Shown: positions 1 to 6,972 of the stretch, one piece after another
Position numbering within the stretch: position 1 is the stretch's first letter
How the letters are laid out: each line of letters starts with the position of its first letter
Assembly: GCA_028291285.1 (NCBI GenBank)
Contig: JAQGIJ010000082.1
Span: 1-11,540 of the forward strand
Length of the DNA: 11,540 bases
Source of the DNA: Phenylobacterium sp.
Lineage (GTDB): Bacteria > Pseudomonadota > Alphaproteobacteria > Caulobacterales > Caulobacteraceae
Direction: 5' to 3'
Notes under the pieces: model-generated
Databases searched by the model: none
Seen by the model: the letters and a program-made list of their open reading frames with translations, nothing else
What the model was told of the DNA's origin: nothing
Program-made: the position numbers and the translations under genes

Positions 1-498
1 GCCGCCGCGGTCGTCCTCGATCCGCTCGAGCGGCGCGTAGCCGCAGCGGCTGTAGAGCTCGTGGCCCGCCAGGGTGGACATCAGCTCGACCGCCCTGAAG
101 CCATCGGCGGCCGCGGCCGCCTCTCACAGCAGCAGGATCCGGCGGCCGACACCTTGGCGAACGAAGTCGGGATCGGAGTACATCGCCCGCACCCGCGCCG
201 GCTCGCGTTCGGGATCGAGCAGGGCGGCGTCGCGGCCGGGCGTGTGGTCGCCGCCGTAGAGGGTGGCCCGCCGGCTCCAGCCGCCGCAGCCGGCGATGCG
301 GCTCTGCGCCTCGAGCACGAAATAGGTTCCGTCGGCGATCAGCTGGCGGTCGAGGCCCATGATCATGCGGCTGGCGGCCACCTGCTCGGGGCTGAGGTGG
401 CCGTTCTGCAGCTCGCCGATGGCGCGCGCCATCAGGGCGTCGAGGACGGGAATGTCGGCGGGCTCGGCCAGCCGGCTGGAAAACTCGGTCACGGTCAC
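1..498 (-). pseudogene. GNAT family N-acetyltransferase with in-frame TGA (partial)
   Basis: The frame begins at GTG 498-496, whose GTGA overlaps the TGA stop of the upstream RND permease by 4 bp, so translation is probably coupled. A second GTG two codons later (492-490) is an alternative start. The product is a GNAT-fold acetyl-CoA-dependent N-acetyltransferase. Around residues 114-119 it has the acetyl-CoA pyrophosphate-binding motif RQGVGR, preceded by the strand R-A-M-Y-S-D-P-D-F-V. Codon 125 is TGA (126-124). The same frame then stays open for 41 more codons to base 1 and reads as the normal GNAT C-terminal half: a helix ending ADGF, the strand AVELMSTL, then HELYSRCGYAPLE. The TGA occupies the place where relatives often have Cys (L-C-E), so one base change from TGC or TGT explains it. 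Seen: the stop and the continuing homology. Inferred: a recent nonsense mutation, a sequencing error or, less likely, read-through. The acceptor substrate cannot be told, and the 3' end lies outside the window. Confidence 0.85.
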
Positions 499-3400
499 TC
501 CGCGGCGCGCGGCAGATCTTCGCCGAGCGGCGGCGGCGACAGGGGCGGGGCCTTGCGGCCGCGAATCCGGTCGTAGCCGGTCTTGAGCCGACGCCGGACC
601 ACCAGAGGCGCCGCCAGCAACACCGGCGTCAGCACCAGGGTCAGCAGGGTGGCGAAGGTCAAGCCCCAGACCACCGCGCCGGAGAGCTGCACCCACCATT
701 CGGAGCCGGGCGCCTTGTATTCGAGCTGGCCGGCCCGGAAGTTCGGGTGGACCTGGAACATCAGCGGCAGGAGGCCGACCACCGTCACCAGGGTCGTCAG
801 CATCACCGGCCGGAACCGCTGGGCCGCGGCGCGCACGGCCGCCTCGTCGGACGGATGGCCCTGGCGCTTGAGCTGATAGAAGGTGTCCACCAGCACGATG
901 TTGTGGCCCACGACGACGCCCGCCAGCGCCACCACGCCGGTGCCCAGGAACAGCACCGAGATGTAGTCGAAGGTGTGGATGAGGTTGATCTGCACGCCCA
1001 GCAGCACGCCGACGGTGGACAGCAGGACCGCAAACAGGGTGACCACCACGCCGTAGAAGCTGTTGAACTGCCACAGCAGGATCACGCCCATCAGGAACAG
1101 CGAGACCAGCATGGCGACGGCGAAGAAGCCCATCGCCTTCTGGCCTTCCTCGTCCGCGCCGCGGAACTTCCAGCGCACGGAATCGTCGATGCCGGCGGCG
1201 GGCAGCCAGGCCTTCATCTCGGCGATCTTCTGGTTGGCCGCCACGCCCGGCCGGGCGTTGGCCTGCAGGATGACCACGCGCTGGGCGTCGCGCCGCTCGA
1301 TCTGGGTGACCTGCTGGGCGGGCACGCGCTTGATGAAGTAGCTGGCTGGCACGGGCCCCGCCGCGGTGGGGATCTTCAGCTCGTCGAAGGCCGCGACATT
1401 GCGGCTGCTGGCCGGGAAGCGCACGCGGATGTCGAGCTCCTCGTCGGAGTCGTCCGGGCGGTAGCGGCCGGCGAGCACGCCGCCGGTGACGAACTGGATC
1501 GCCTGGCCGACGCTCAGCACGTCGACGCCGTAGCGGCCGGCGGCGCCGCGGTCGACAGTGAGGTTCCACTCGATGCCCGGCGAGGTGCGGTTGTCCTCCA
1601 GATCGCGGTAGTCGGGGTCGGTGGCGAGCTTCGCCTTGATGCGGTCGGCCGCCTGGTCCAGCGCGACCGGATCGCGGCCGCGCAGCTCGACCTGCACGTC
1701 CTTGCCCACCGGCGGGCCGCTCTGAGGCTTGCGCATCTCGGTCTGCAGGCCCGGCGCGTTCTCCACCCGCTTGCGGATCACCTCGGCGATGTCGTCGCCG
1801 TGCAGCCCCTGCCGGCGCAGCGCCTCATAGGGCTGGAAGTCGACGCGGATGCGCCCGATGCTGTCGTTCGGCGCGTTCTGCGGCCCGCCGTTGCTGCTGA
1901 GCGGGCCGGAGCGCACGTAGAGTCCGTCGATCCCGCGGATGCCGACCAGCCTGCGCTCCACCTGCGCCACCAGCGCATCGTCGGCCTCGGGCGAGAGGTT
2001 GCCGCGGGCCTTCACATAGACCGCGACGTGGTCCGGGCTCTCGCGGAACAGGAACTCGGTGCTGTGCGGCGTGGAGGCGAACCACAGGATCACGGCGGCG
2101 GTGACGCCGAGCGCCACGCCCAGGCAGGCGAACGGCCGCGCGCTCAGCGCCGCGATGGTGCGCGCGTACCAGCCCATGAAGCCGGTCATGGTGGTCGGAT
2201 CGCCGTGCTCGGACTTCTCGATCTCCGCCAGGCGCCCGGCGTCGACGGCCGCGGCGCGTCCGAACACCGATCCCAGCGCCGGGGTGAAGATCAGCGCCAC
2301 GAAGATCGACGCGCCCAGCACGAAGAACAGGGTGAGCGGCAGGAAGCTCATGAACTTGCCGGGGATCGAGTTCCAGAACAGGAACGGCAGGAAGGCGCAG
2401 AGCGTCGTCAGCGTGCCGTTGACCACCGGCCAGAACATCCGCTTGCCGGCGGCGGCGAAGGCCTCGGCCTTGGGCAGTCCCTCGGCCATCTTGCGGTCGG
2501 CGTATTCCACCACGACGATGCCGCCGTCGACCAATATGCCCACGGCCAGGATCAGGCCGAACATCACCATCTGGTTCAGGGTCACGCCCTTGGCGTGCAG
2601 CATCAGGAAGGCGATCAGGAAGCAGACCGGGATGGCCGCGCCCACCATCAGCCCCTGGCGGATGCCGAGGCTCGCCACGACGATCAGCGTCACCAGCAGG
2701 GTCGCGGTGATCAGGCCGCTCTCCAGCACCACCAGGGTGCGGCTGATGAACTCGGAGTCGTCGTAGATGTAGCTCGTGCGGACGGTCGCCGGCCAATGCC
2801 GGGATTCGGCGGCCACCATCTGGCGGACTTGCCTGGTGGTCTCGATCACGTTGGCGCCCGAGCGCTTCTGCACCTCGACGGTGAAGGAGGGCTCGCCGTT
2901 GAAGCGGCTGAGCGAGGTCGGCTCCTTGAAGGTGCGCCGCACCTCGCCGATGTCGCCGATGGTGATCAGCCGGTCGCCATTCTTCTTCACCGGCAGGGCC
3001 AGGATGTCGGCGGCGCTGGAGACCACGCCCGGCACCTTGACCGAGAACTTGCCGCCGCCGGTCTGCAGCGAGCCCGCCGGCACCAGCTCGTTGTTGCGGG
3101 CGATCACCCCGGACAGGTCGCCGACGGTGACGTTGTAGCTCTCCATCCGCACGGGATCGATGGTCACCTCCATCATCTCCTCGCGCGCCCCGCTCACGTC
3201 GGCGGCGAGAACGCCGGGCAGGGTCTCCAGCCGCTCCTTCAGATCGCGGCTGACGCGGAACAGCTCGCGCTCCGGCGCGGGGCCGTGCAGGACGATGCCG
3301 ATCACCGGGTCGAGCGAGGTGTTGGCCTCCTGGATCTGCGGCTGTTCGGCGTCCGGCGGGAAGCGGGCGCGGGCGAGATCGACCTTGGCGCGGACGTCGG

Positions 3401-3722
3401 CCAGCGCCTTGTCCTTGTTGAAGTCCGGATTGAATTCCAGCTCGACGACCGCGACGTTCTCGCGGGCGACGGCGGTCATCTCCTTCAGGCCCTCGAGGTT
3501 CTGCAGCTGCAGCTCGAGCGGCTTGACCAGCAGGCGCTCGGCGTCCTCCGGGCTGACGCCGGGGAAGGGCACGACCACGGCGACGAAGGGGATCTCGATC
3601 TCCGGCTGCGCCTCGCGCGGCATGTCGAGATAGGCGAACAGGCCGAACAGGGTGGCCAGCGCGGCGATGCCCAGCACCACCTTGCGCCGCTTGATCGCTC
3701 CGTCGATGAGGGCGCCGATCAC
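495..3722 (-). CDS. RND-family efflux transporter permease (inner membrane pump)
   Basis: Full-length 1075-residue resistance-nodulation-division permease of the AcrB/acriflavin-resistance type. It is an inner-membrane proton antiporter expected to form a tripartite pump with the adaptor encoded just upstream. The N-terminus carries TM1 (about residues 14-32) followed by a typical porter-domain start (MPREAQPEIEIP). The usual duplicated layout follows: a large periplasmic loop, TM2-6, TM7 near residue 540, a second periplasmic loop, then TM8-12 ending near 1045. The TM4 motif reads VGILVDGGIVVVEY with Asp399; in AcrB this position is the Asp-Asp pair, so the second Asp is Gly here. The TM10 segment reads VVVGHNIVLVD (His940), without the AcrB Lys. 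The start is GTG 3722, 13 bp after the adaptor stop, with a TGAAGG Shine-Dalgarno overlapping that stop. Substrates cannot be deduced; HAE-type (organic substrate) fits better than a heavy-metal pump. The identity of the family is very secure. Confidence 0.96.
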   Translation of the reverse strand: MIGALIDGAIKRRKVVLGIAALATLFGLFAYLDMPREAQPEIEIPFVAVVVPFPGVSPEDAERLLVKPLELQLQNLEGLKEMTAVARENVAVVELEFNPDFNKDKALADVRAKVDLARARFPPDAEQPQIQEANTSLDPVIGIVLHGPAPERELFRVSRDLKERLETLPGVLAADVSGAREEMMEVTIDPVRMESYNVTVGDLSGVIARNNELVPAGSLQTGGGKFSVKVPGVVSSAADILALPVKKNGDRLITIGDIGEVRRTFKEPTSLSRFNGEPSFTVEVQKRSGANVIETTRQVRQMVAAESRHWPATVRTSYIYDDSEFISRTLVVLESGLITATLLVTLIVVASLGIRQGLMVGAAIPVCFLIAFLMLHAKGVTLNQMVMFGLILAVGILVDGGIVVVEYADRKMAEGLPKAEAFAAAGKRMFWPVVNGTLTTLCAFLPFLFWNSIPGKFMSFLPLTLFFVLGASIFVALIFTPALGSVFGRAAAVDAGRLAEIEKSEHGDPTTMTGFMGWYARTIAALSARPFACLGVALGVTAAVILWFASTPHSTEFLFRESPDHVAVYVKARGNLSPEADDALVAQVERRLVGIRGIDGLYVRSGPLSSNGGPQNAPNDSIGRIRVDFQPYEALRRQGLHGDDIAEVIRKRVENAPGLQTEMRKPQSGPPVGKDVQVELRGRDPVALDQAADRIKAKLATDPDYRDLEDNRTSPGIEWNLTVDRGAAGRYGVDVLSVGQAIQFVTGGVLAGRYRPDDSDEELDIRVRFPASSRNVAAFDELKIPTAAGPVPASYFIKRVPAQQVTQIERRDAQRVVILQANARPGVAANQKIAEMKAWLPAAGIDDSVRWKFRGADEEGQKAMGFFAVAMLVSLFLMGVILLWQFNSFYGVVVTLFAVLLSTVGVLLGVQINLIHTFDYISVLFLGTGVVALAGVVVGHNIVLVDTFYQLKRQGHPSDEAAVRAAAQRFRPVMLTTLVTVVGLLPLMFQVHPNFRAGQLEYKAPGSEWWVQLSGAVVWGLTFATLLTLVLTPVLLAAPLVVRRRLKTGYDRIRGRKAPPLSPPPLGEDLPRAAE

Positions 3723-3735
3723 AGGGCCGCGGCCT

Positions 3736-4806
3736 TCAGCCCGCCGCCCGGGCGACGCGGACCTTCTGGCCCTCGCTGACGTAGGACTGGCCCACCGTGA
3801 TGATCCGAACCGGGCCCGAGAGGCCGCTGACCCAGACCCCGGCCGGCGTCTCCTCCACCACCGTCACCGGCGCGAAGGCGACGCGGTCGTCGGGCAGGAC
3901 GTAGCGCACGCCCTGCCGCCCGGCGGCGTCGAGCACCAGGGCCGAGATCGGCGTCAGGTGGGCGGGACCGGCGCCGGCGTCGATCCGCACCTCGGCGGAG
4001 AGGCCTGAGCGGATGACCATCCGCGGGTTCCCGGCGGCGATCTCCAGGTGATAGGTGCGGGTTTGCGGGTCGGCGTCGTGGGCGATGTAGCGGACGCGGC
4101 CCTGGATCGTCTCGCCGGACACCAGCCTGGCTCCGGCGGCCGCGCCGACCCGGATCTTGGCGGCCGCGGTCTCGGGCAGGTCGCCCACCACCAGCAGCGG
4201 GTCGAGCTCGATCACCGTGCCGCAGGCCTGGCCGGAGGCCAGATAGGTCCCGATCTCGGCGTCGCGATGGTCGAAGACCCCGGTGAAGGGCGCGCGGATG
4301 TCCACCTGGGCGCGGGAGATCTCGGCCTGGCGCACGGCGGCCTGGGAGGCGTCGAGCCCGGCCTCGCTCTCGAGCACCTGGGTCTGCGAGCGGAAGCCCC
4401 GGCGGGCGAGCTCGGCGGCGGCCTGGTGCTGCAGCTGCGCCGAGCGCAGGGCCGCGCGGGCCTGATCGAGCGTCGCCTGGCGCGCGTCAACCGCCAGCCG
4501 GCAGAGCACCTGGCCCTTCTGCACCACCGCCCCCTGCAGCACCGGCGCCTGGGCGACCACGCCCGCGGTCTCGGAGCGCACCACCACCGTGCGGGCCGAC
4601 TGGGTCCGGCCGCGCAGCACGATGCCATAGGGCCGCACCACCTCCGGAGAGAAGGTCACCTGGACCGAGGCCGGGCCGGGCCGGGCGATCGGCTTGGCAT
4701 GGGCGGTGCTGGCCGACGCCCCGCCGACGTGGGTGCGGAGGATGAAGTAGAGCGCCACCGCGACGGTCACCGCGATCACGAAGACGTACTGGGATTTCAT
4801 ACGCAT
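3736..4806 (-). CDS. RND efflux periplasmic adaptor subunit (MFP/HlyD-like)
   Basis: A 356-residue membrane fusion protein linking an RND pump to an outer-membrane channel. It begins with a signal-anchor helix (residues 6-23, YVFVIAVTVAVALYFIL) with positive charges before it. Next comes the first half of the lipoyl/barrel-sandwich domain (about 73-103, including SETAGVV and VVQKGQVLCRL). An Ala/Gln-rich alpha-hairpin follows at about 104-165, then the second lipoyl half (DIRAPFTGVFDHRDAEIG), and finally the beta-barrel and membrane-proximal domains. The start at ATG 4806 has GGGA at 4817-4814 with a 7-nt spacer; the ATG at 4800 is a weaker alternative. It is the first gene of the minus-strand operon adaptor-permease-GNAT, with a 13-bp gap to the permease. 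The anchor lacks a lipobox Cys, so it is probably membrane-anchored rather than a lipoprotein. No outer-membrane factor gene is nearby, so a TolC-like partner must be encoded elsewhere. Confidence 0.93.
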   Translation of the reverse strand: MRMKSQYVFVIAVTVAVALYFILRTHVGGASASTAHAKPIARPGPASVQVTFSPEVVRPYGIVLRGRTQSARTVVVRSETAGVVAQAPVLQGAVVQKGQVLCRLAVDARQATLDQARAALRSAQLQHQAAAELARRGFRSQTQVLESEAGLDASQAAVRQAEISRAQVDIRAPFTGVFDHRDAEIGTYLASGQACGTVIELDPLLVVGDLPETAAAKIRVGAAAGARLVSGETIQGRVRYIAHDADPQTRTYHLEIAAGNPRMVIRSGLSAEVRIDAGAGPAHLTPISALVLDAAGRQGVRYVLPDDRVAFAPVTVVEETPAGVWVSGLSGPVRIITVGQSYVSEGQKVRVARAAG

Positions 4807-4885
4807 GGTCGTGTCCCGATCCCGCCTTCGGGGGACCAGCGCGCCTCCGTTCGCAACCCGCTGGATACCTCAGGTTATTGTTGGG

Positions 4886-4914
4886 GTTACATACCACCGA
4901 TAGGCGAGCGACAA
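4886..4914 (-). promoter_or_regulatory. Candidate promoter of the adaptor-RND-GNAT operon
   Basis: On the minus strand TTGTCG (4914-4909) is followed after 17 bp by TGTAAC (4891-4886), about 80 bp before the adaptor ATG. TTGTCG resembles the -35 element of Caulobacter housekeeping promoters, while the -10 matches TATAAT at only four of six positions. The surrounding 4807-5041 interval is the divergent intergenic region between the efflux operon and the glyoxalase gene. It is locally AT-richer (4870-4925), as expected for a control region. I saw no convincing TetR- or MarR-style operator palindrome in it. Confidence 0.35.
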
Positions 4915-5041
4915 CTTAATTCCCCGTCACTTTTCAGGGGCCGCCGGTGTTTTTTCCGCCCCGCGCTGCTATGGCAGCATTCGCCTGCGGCCGGTCGCGA
5001 CCTCATGTCACGCTGCCGCATTTTGAACGGAGCCGTCGCCG

Positions 5042-5482
5042 TTGCGATACCTGCACACCATGGTCCGCGTGACCGACCTCGAGCGCTCGCTGGACTTCTA
5101 CTGCAACAAGCTCGGCCTGGTGGAGGTCTCGCGCATTGACGCGCCGGCCGGCCGCTACACCCTGGTCTTCCTCAGCGCGCCCGGCGATGTGGAGGCGGCC
5201 CGGGAAAAGCGCGCGCCGACGGTCGAGCTCACCTACAACTGGGACCCGGAGGACTATGGCGGGGGCCGCAACTTCGGCCACCTGGCCTATGCGGTGGACG
5301 ACATCTACGCCGTCTGCCAGCGCCTGCAGGACGGCGGGGTGACCATCAACCGGCCGCCGCGCGACGGGCGCATGGCCTTCGTCCGCTCGCCCGACGACAT
5401 CTCGGTGGAGCTGCTGCAGGCGGGGCCCGGCCTGGCGCCGGCGGAGCCCTGGGCCTCGATGCCCAACGTCGGCGCCTGGTGA
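5042..5482 (+). CDS. gloA: Lactoylglutathione lyase (glyoxalase I)
   Basis: A 146-residue cytosolic VOC-superfamily metalloenzyme. Glyoxalase I isomerises the hemithioacetal of methylglyoxal and glutathione to S-lactoylglutathione. The protein starts [10 protein letters not shown] and has the four expected metal ligands: His5, Glu62 (in VELTYNW), His80 (in FGHLAY) and Glu123 (in SVELLQ). The beta-alpha-beta-beta-beta modules, the NWDPEDY segment and the NRPPRDG loop are typical of bacterial GloA. The start is a TTG at 5042, chosen because GGAG at 5029-5032 lies 9 nt upstream and because the conserved N-terminus with ligand His5 begins exactly there. No ATG or GTG gives this N-terminus. The gene is followed after 13 bp by an aldo/keto reductase on the same strand, suggesting a two-gene aldehyde-detoxification operon. 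The length is close to the family norm (about 135-145). Confidence 0.94.
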   Translation: MRYLHTMVRVTDLERSLDFYCNKLGLVEVSRIDAPAGRYTLVFLSAPGDVEAAREKRAPTVELTYNWDPEDYGGGRNFGHLAYAVDDIYAVCQRLQDGGVTINRPPRDGRMAFVRSPDDISVELLQAGPGLAPAEPWASMPNVGAW

Positions 5483-5495
5483 TCAGGAGACCTTC

Positions 5496-6356
5496 ATGTC
5501 CCAGTCCCCCGAGTCTCAGGCCCTCGCGCTCACCTCGCCCAAGCTGACCTTGAACGACGGTCGGCCGATGCCGCAGGTTGGCCTGGGCGTCTGGCAGGCG
5601 CCCGCGGAGGTCACCGCCGAGGTGGTGCGTGCGGCGCTGGCCGCCGGGTACCGCTCGATCGACACCGCCGCGGTCTATCGCAACGAGGCGGCGGTGGGCG
5701 AGGGCGTGCGGACCTCCGGCGTGGCGCGGGAGGAGATCTTCGTCACCACCAAACTGTGGAACAGCGCCCAGGCCTACGACGCCGCGATCGCCGCCTGCCA
5801 CAAGAGCCTGGGCCGTCTCGGCATGGACTATGTGGACCTCTACCTGATCCACTGGCCGGCGCCCCGGCAGGACCGCTACATCGAGGCTTGGCGTGCGCTG
5901 ATCCGGCTGCGCGAGGAGGGCCACGCCCGCTCGATCGGCGTCTCCAACTTCATGCCCGAGCACCTGCGCCGGATCATCGCCGAGACCGGCGTCAAGCCGG
6001 CCGTCAACCAGGTCGAGCTGCATCCGAGGTTCCAGCAGACCGACCTGCGCGCCTTCCACGCCGGGCAGGGGATGCTCACCGAATCCTGGAGCCCGCTGGG
6101 GCAGGGGAAGTTGCTGAAGGATCCGGTGATCGCGCGCATCGCCGCCAAGCACGGCAAGACGCCCGCCCAGGCGATCATCCGCTGGCATATCGATTCCGGC
6201 CTGGTGGTGATCCCCAAGTCGGTGACGCCGGAGCGAATCGTCGAGAACTTCGAGGTGTTCGATTTTCGTCTGGACGACGACGACCTGGCCGCCGTCGCCG
6301 CCCTCGACGACACCGGGGGGCGCATCGGTGGGGATCCGCTCACCGTCGATTTCTGA
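5496..6356 (+). CDS. Aldo/keto reductase (AKR, 2,5-diketo-gluconate reductase-like)
   Basis: A 286-residue NADPH-dependent aldo/keto reductase with a TIM-barrel fold, cytosolic. The catalytic tetrad is complete: Asp56 (in YRSIDTAAVY), Tyr61, Lys86 (in VTTKLWN) and His119 (in LYLIHWP). The cofactor loop IPKSVTPERIVEN lies at residues 239-251, and the family signatures GVSNF (148-152) and NQVELHP (171-177) are intact. The order and size fit the AKR group containing DkgA/DkgB-type reductases, which reduce diketogluconate and also methylglyoxal. Because it directly follows glyoxalase I, a role in removing methylglyoxal or related reactive aldehydes is a reasonable inference, but the sequence does not fix the substrate. 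The start ATG 5496 has AGGAG at 5485-5489 with a 6-nt spacer. It is probably cotranscribed with gloA (13-bp gap). Confidence 0.95.
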   Translation: MSQSPESQALALTSPKLTLNDGRPMPQVGLGVWQAPAEVTAEVVRAALAAGYRSIDTAAVYRNEAAVGEGVRTSGVAREEIFVTTKLWNSAQAYDAAIAACHKSLGRLGMDYVDLYLIHWPAPRQDRYIEAWRALIRLREEGHARSIGVSNFMPEHLRRIIAETGVKPAVNQVELHPRFQQTDLRAFHAGQGMLTESWSPLGQGKLLKDPVIARIAAKHGKTPAQAIIRWHIDSGLVVIPKSVTPERIVENFEVFDFRLDDDDLAAVAALDDTGGRIGGDPLTVDF

Positions 6357-6422
6357 GCCGCGTCGCCGGCGTTAGGGTTTCGGCGAACTCGGTGAATCAA
6401 AAATTGGAACCGAGCCGCCGCG

Positions 6423-6437
6423 TTAACCTCGCGTTTA
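6423..6437 (+). promoter_or_regulatory. Near-consensus CtrA-type box
   Basis: TTAA (6423-6426), a 7-nt spacer and TTTA (6434-6437) match the Caulobacterales CtrA consensus TTAA-N7-TTAA at seven of eight fixed positions. The first half-site also continues as TTAACC, as in strong sites. A GANTC site of the CcrM methyltransferase type (GAATC) lies at 6394-6398. The box sits about 65 bp after the reductase stop and upstream of the hairpin pair at 6461-6520, so if functional it would act on a transcript in this spacer. One site can arise by chance, and occupancy is not shown by sequence. Confidence 0.35.
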
Positions 6438-6444
6438 CCGACAC

Positions 6445-6527
6445 AGCCGAGTTTCACAACGTCTTCCTTGAAGACACCCCACCATCACCGACTTTTTCCA
6501 GCCCGGCGCTCGCGCCGGGCTTTTTTT
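6445..6527 (+). ncRNA. Candidate small RNA (or structured 3' UTR)
   Basis: Between the reductase and tRNA-Asn lies a stretch with small-RNA architecture. A perfect hairpin GTCTTC-CTT-GAAGAC (6461-6475) is followed by an unpaired C-rich segment (ACACCCCACCATCACC, about 6473-6488), a short T-run and a strong intrinsic terminator (6501-6527). The exposed CACCCCACC could pair with Shine-Dalgarno-like G-rich targets, as in C-rich-loop small RNAs of alphaproteobacteria. The 5' end is a guess: no well-spaced sigma-70 promoter is visible, only the CtrA-like box at 6423-6437. It may instead be the 3' UTR of the glyoxalase/reductase mRNA or be processed from it. I do not recognise it as a named family. 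Confidence 0.3.
6501..6527 (+). terminator. Strong rho-independent terminator
   Basis: GCCCGGCGC (6501-6509) pairs perfectly with GCGCCGGGC (6512-6520). This gives an 8-9 bp GC stem with a minimal loop, followed immediately by seven T residues (6521-6527). It ends plus-strand transcription coming from the glyoxalase/reductase pair or from a small RNA initiated in the spacer, and it insulates the tRNA-Asn promoter downstream. Confidence 0.9.
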
Positions 6528-6591
6528 CCGCGCCGCGACCGGGCGGACCCGTCGCCTATCAAATGGCTATGAAGAGCGGCCTCTGGCCGGG

Positions 6592-6620
6592 TTGCATGGC
6601 CGCGGGCCCTGGCGTATAGC
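6592..6620 (+). promoter_or_regulatory. Promoter of tRNA-Asn
   Basis: TTGCAT (6592-6597) and TATAGC (6615-6620) are separated by exactly 17 bp, a good sigma-70-type arrangement. Transcription would begin near 6627, giving a leader of about 15 nt before the mature tRNA 5' end at 6642. It is the only well-spaced -35/-10 pair seen between the terminator at 6501-6527 and the tRNA. Confidence 0.6.
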
Positions 6621-6641
6621 CCCGGCCCTCGACGGCCCTGG

Positions 6642-6717
6642 TCCTCGGTAGCTCAGTTGGTAGAGCAGGCGGCTGTTAACCGCCGGGTCGCAGGTTCGAG
6701 TCCTGCCCGGGGAGCCA
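6642..6717 (+). tRNA. tRNA-Asn (anticodon GUU)
   Basis: A complete 76-nt cloverleaf. The acceptor stem TCCTCGG (6642-6648) pairs with CCGGGGA (6707-6713) including one T-G wobble; G73 is at 6714 and CCA is encoded at 6715-6717. The D-stem is GCTC/GAGC (6651-6654, 6663-6666). The anticodon stem is GGCGG/CCGCC (6668-6672, 6680-6684) around the loop CTGTTAA, with anticodon GTT at 6675-6677. The T-arm is GCAGG-TTCGAGT-CCTGC (6690-6706). It reads Asn codons AAC and AAU. It is a single tRNA with its own promoter. I found no second copy of its 3' end nearby that would mark an integrated element. Confidence 0.97.
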
Positions 6718-6972
6718 TCGAGATTGTGTAAGTTTATGATTTTGCGTGCCAATTGGCTTCGCATCGGCGCGCCGCCCTAGCTTTCGCCCTAACATCGTAC
6801 CGCGCAGGGATATCCTCGCCGTCGGGCGGGGAGTCGGCGGTTTTTGAAAAGGCGCGCTTCCGTTTTGCAGCTGGCTGCGACGTTCTGATGCGCACCGCCC
6901 GGATCATGTCCGAAACTCCCTCGTCTGGGACCGTGGGAATGCAGTGCCAATTAGCGTTGGCGCAACGCCGCC
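6718..6972. other. Intergenic region downstream of tRNA-Asn
   Basis: This 255-bp convergent interval lies between the tRNA and the minus-strand hypothetical gene. The first 40 bp are AT-rich. CGCCG (6817-6821) and CGGCG (6835-6839) could form a stem with a 13-nt loop ahead of GTTTTT, a weak plus-strand terminator candidate. A second small hairpin, GCGTTG-GCG-CAACGC (6954-6968), lies just beyond the hypothetical gene's 3' end but has little of a T-tract on the minus strand. GTGCCAATT occurs twice (about 6749 and 6944). Open frames on either strand here (for example 6753-6989 plus, from a TTG) have no Shine-Dalgarno or recognisable domain and are not called. Confidence 0.4.

Noticed and set aside
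124..126. Selenocysteine at the GNAT TGA codon
   Set aside because: GNAT acetyltransferases have no known need for selenocysteine and I saw no clear SECIS-type hairpin directly after the codon; a nonsense change or sequence error is simpler.
747..3779. 1010-codon plus-strand open frame opposite the RND permease
   Set aside because: Composition is His/Gln/Asp/Arg-rich with no domain, typical of the antisense of a GC-rich membrane protein gene; the minus strand has an unmistakable RND protein.
4048..5139. Plus-strand frame antisense to the adaptor and running across the divergent promoter region
   Set aside because: Gly/Ala/His-rich antisense artefact of the adaptor gene, and it conflicts with the well-supported glyoxalase start.
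6406..6435. GGAAC followed by CGTT, as in general-stress (EcfG/SigT) promoters
   Set aside because: Spacers to the two CGTT elements are 10 and 21 bp, not the 16-17 bp this promoter class requires.
6567..6764. Minus-strand 65-codon frame across the tRNA, containing GRTRTCDPAVNSRLLYQLSY
   Set aside because: This is the well-known false protein produced by reading the antisense of a tRNA gene; the tRNA-Asn cloverleaf explains the sequence fully.
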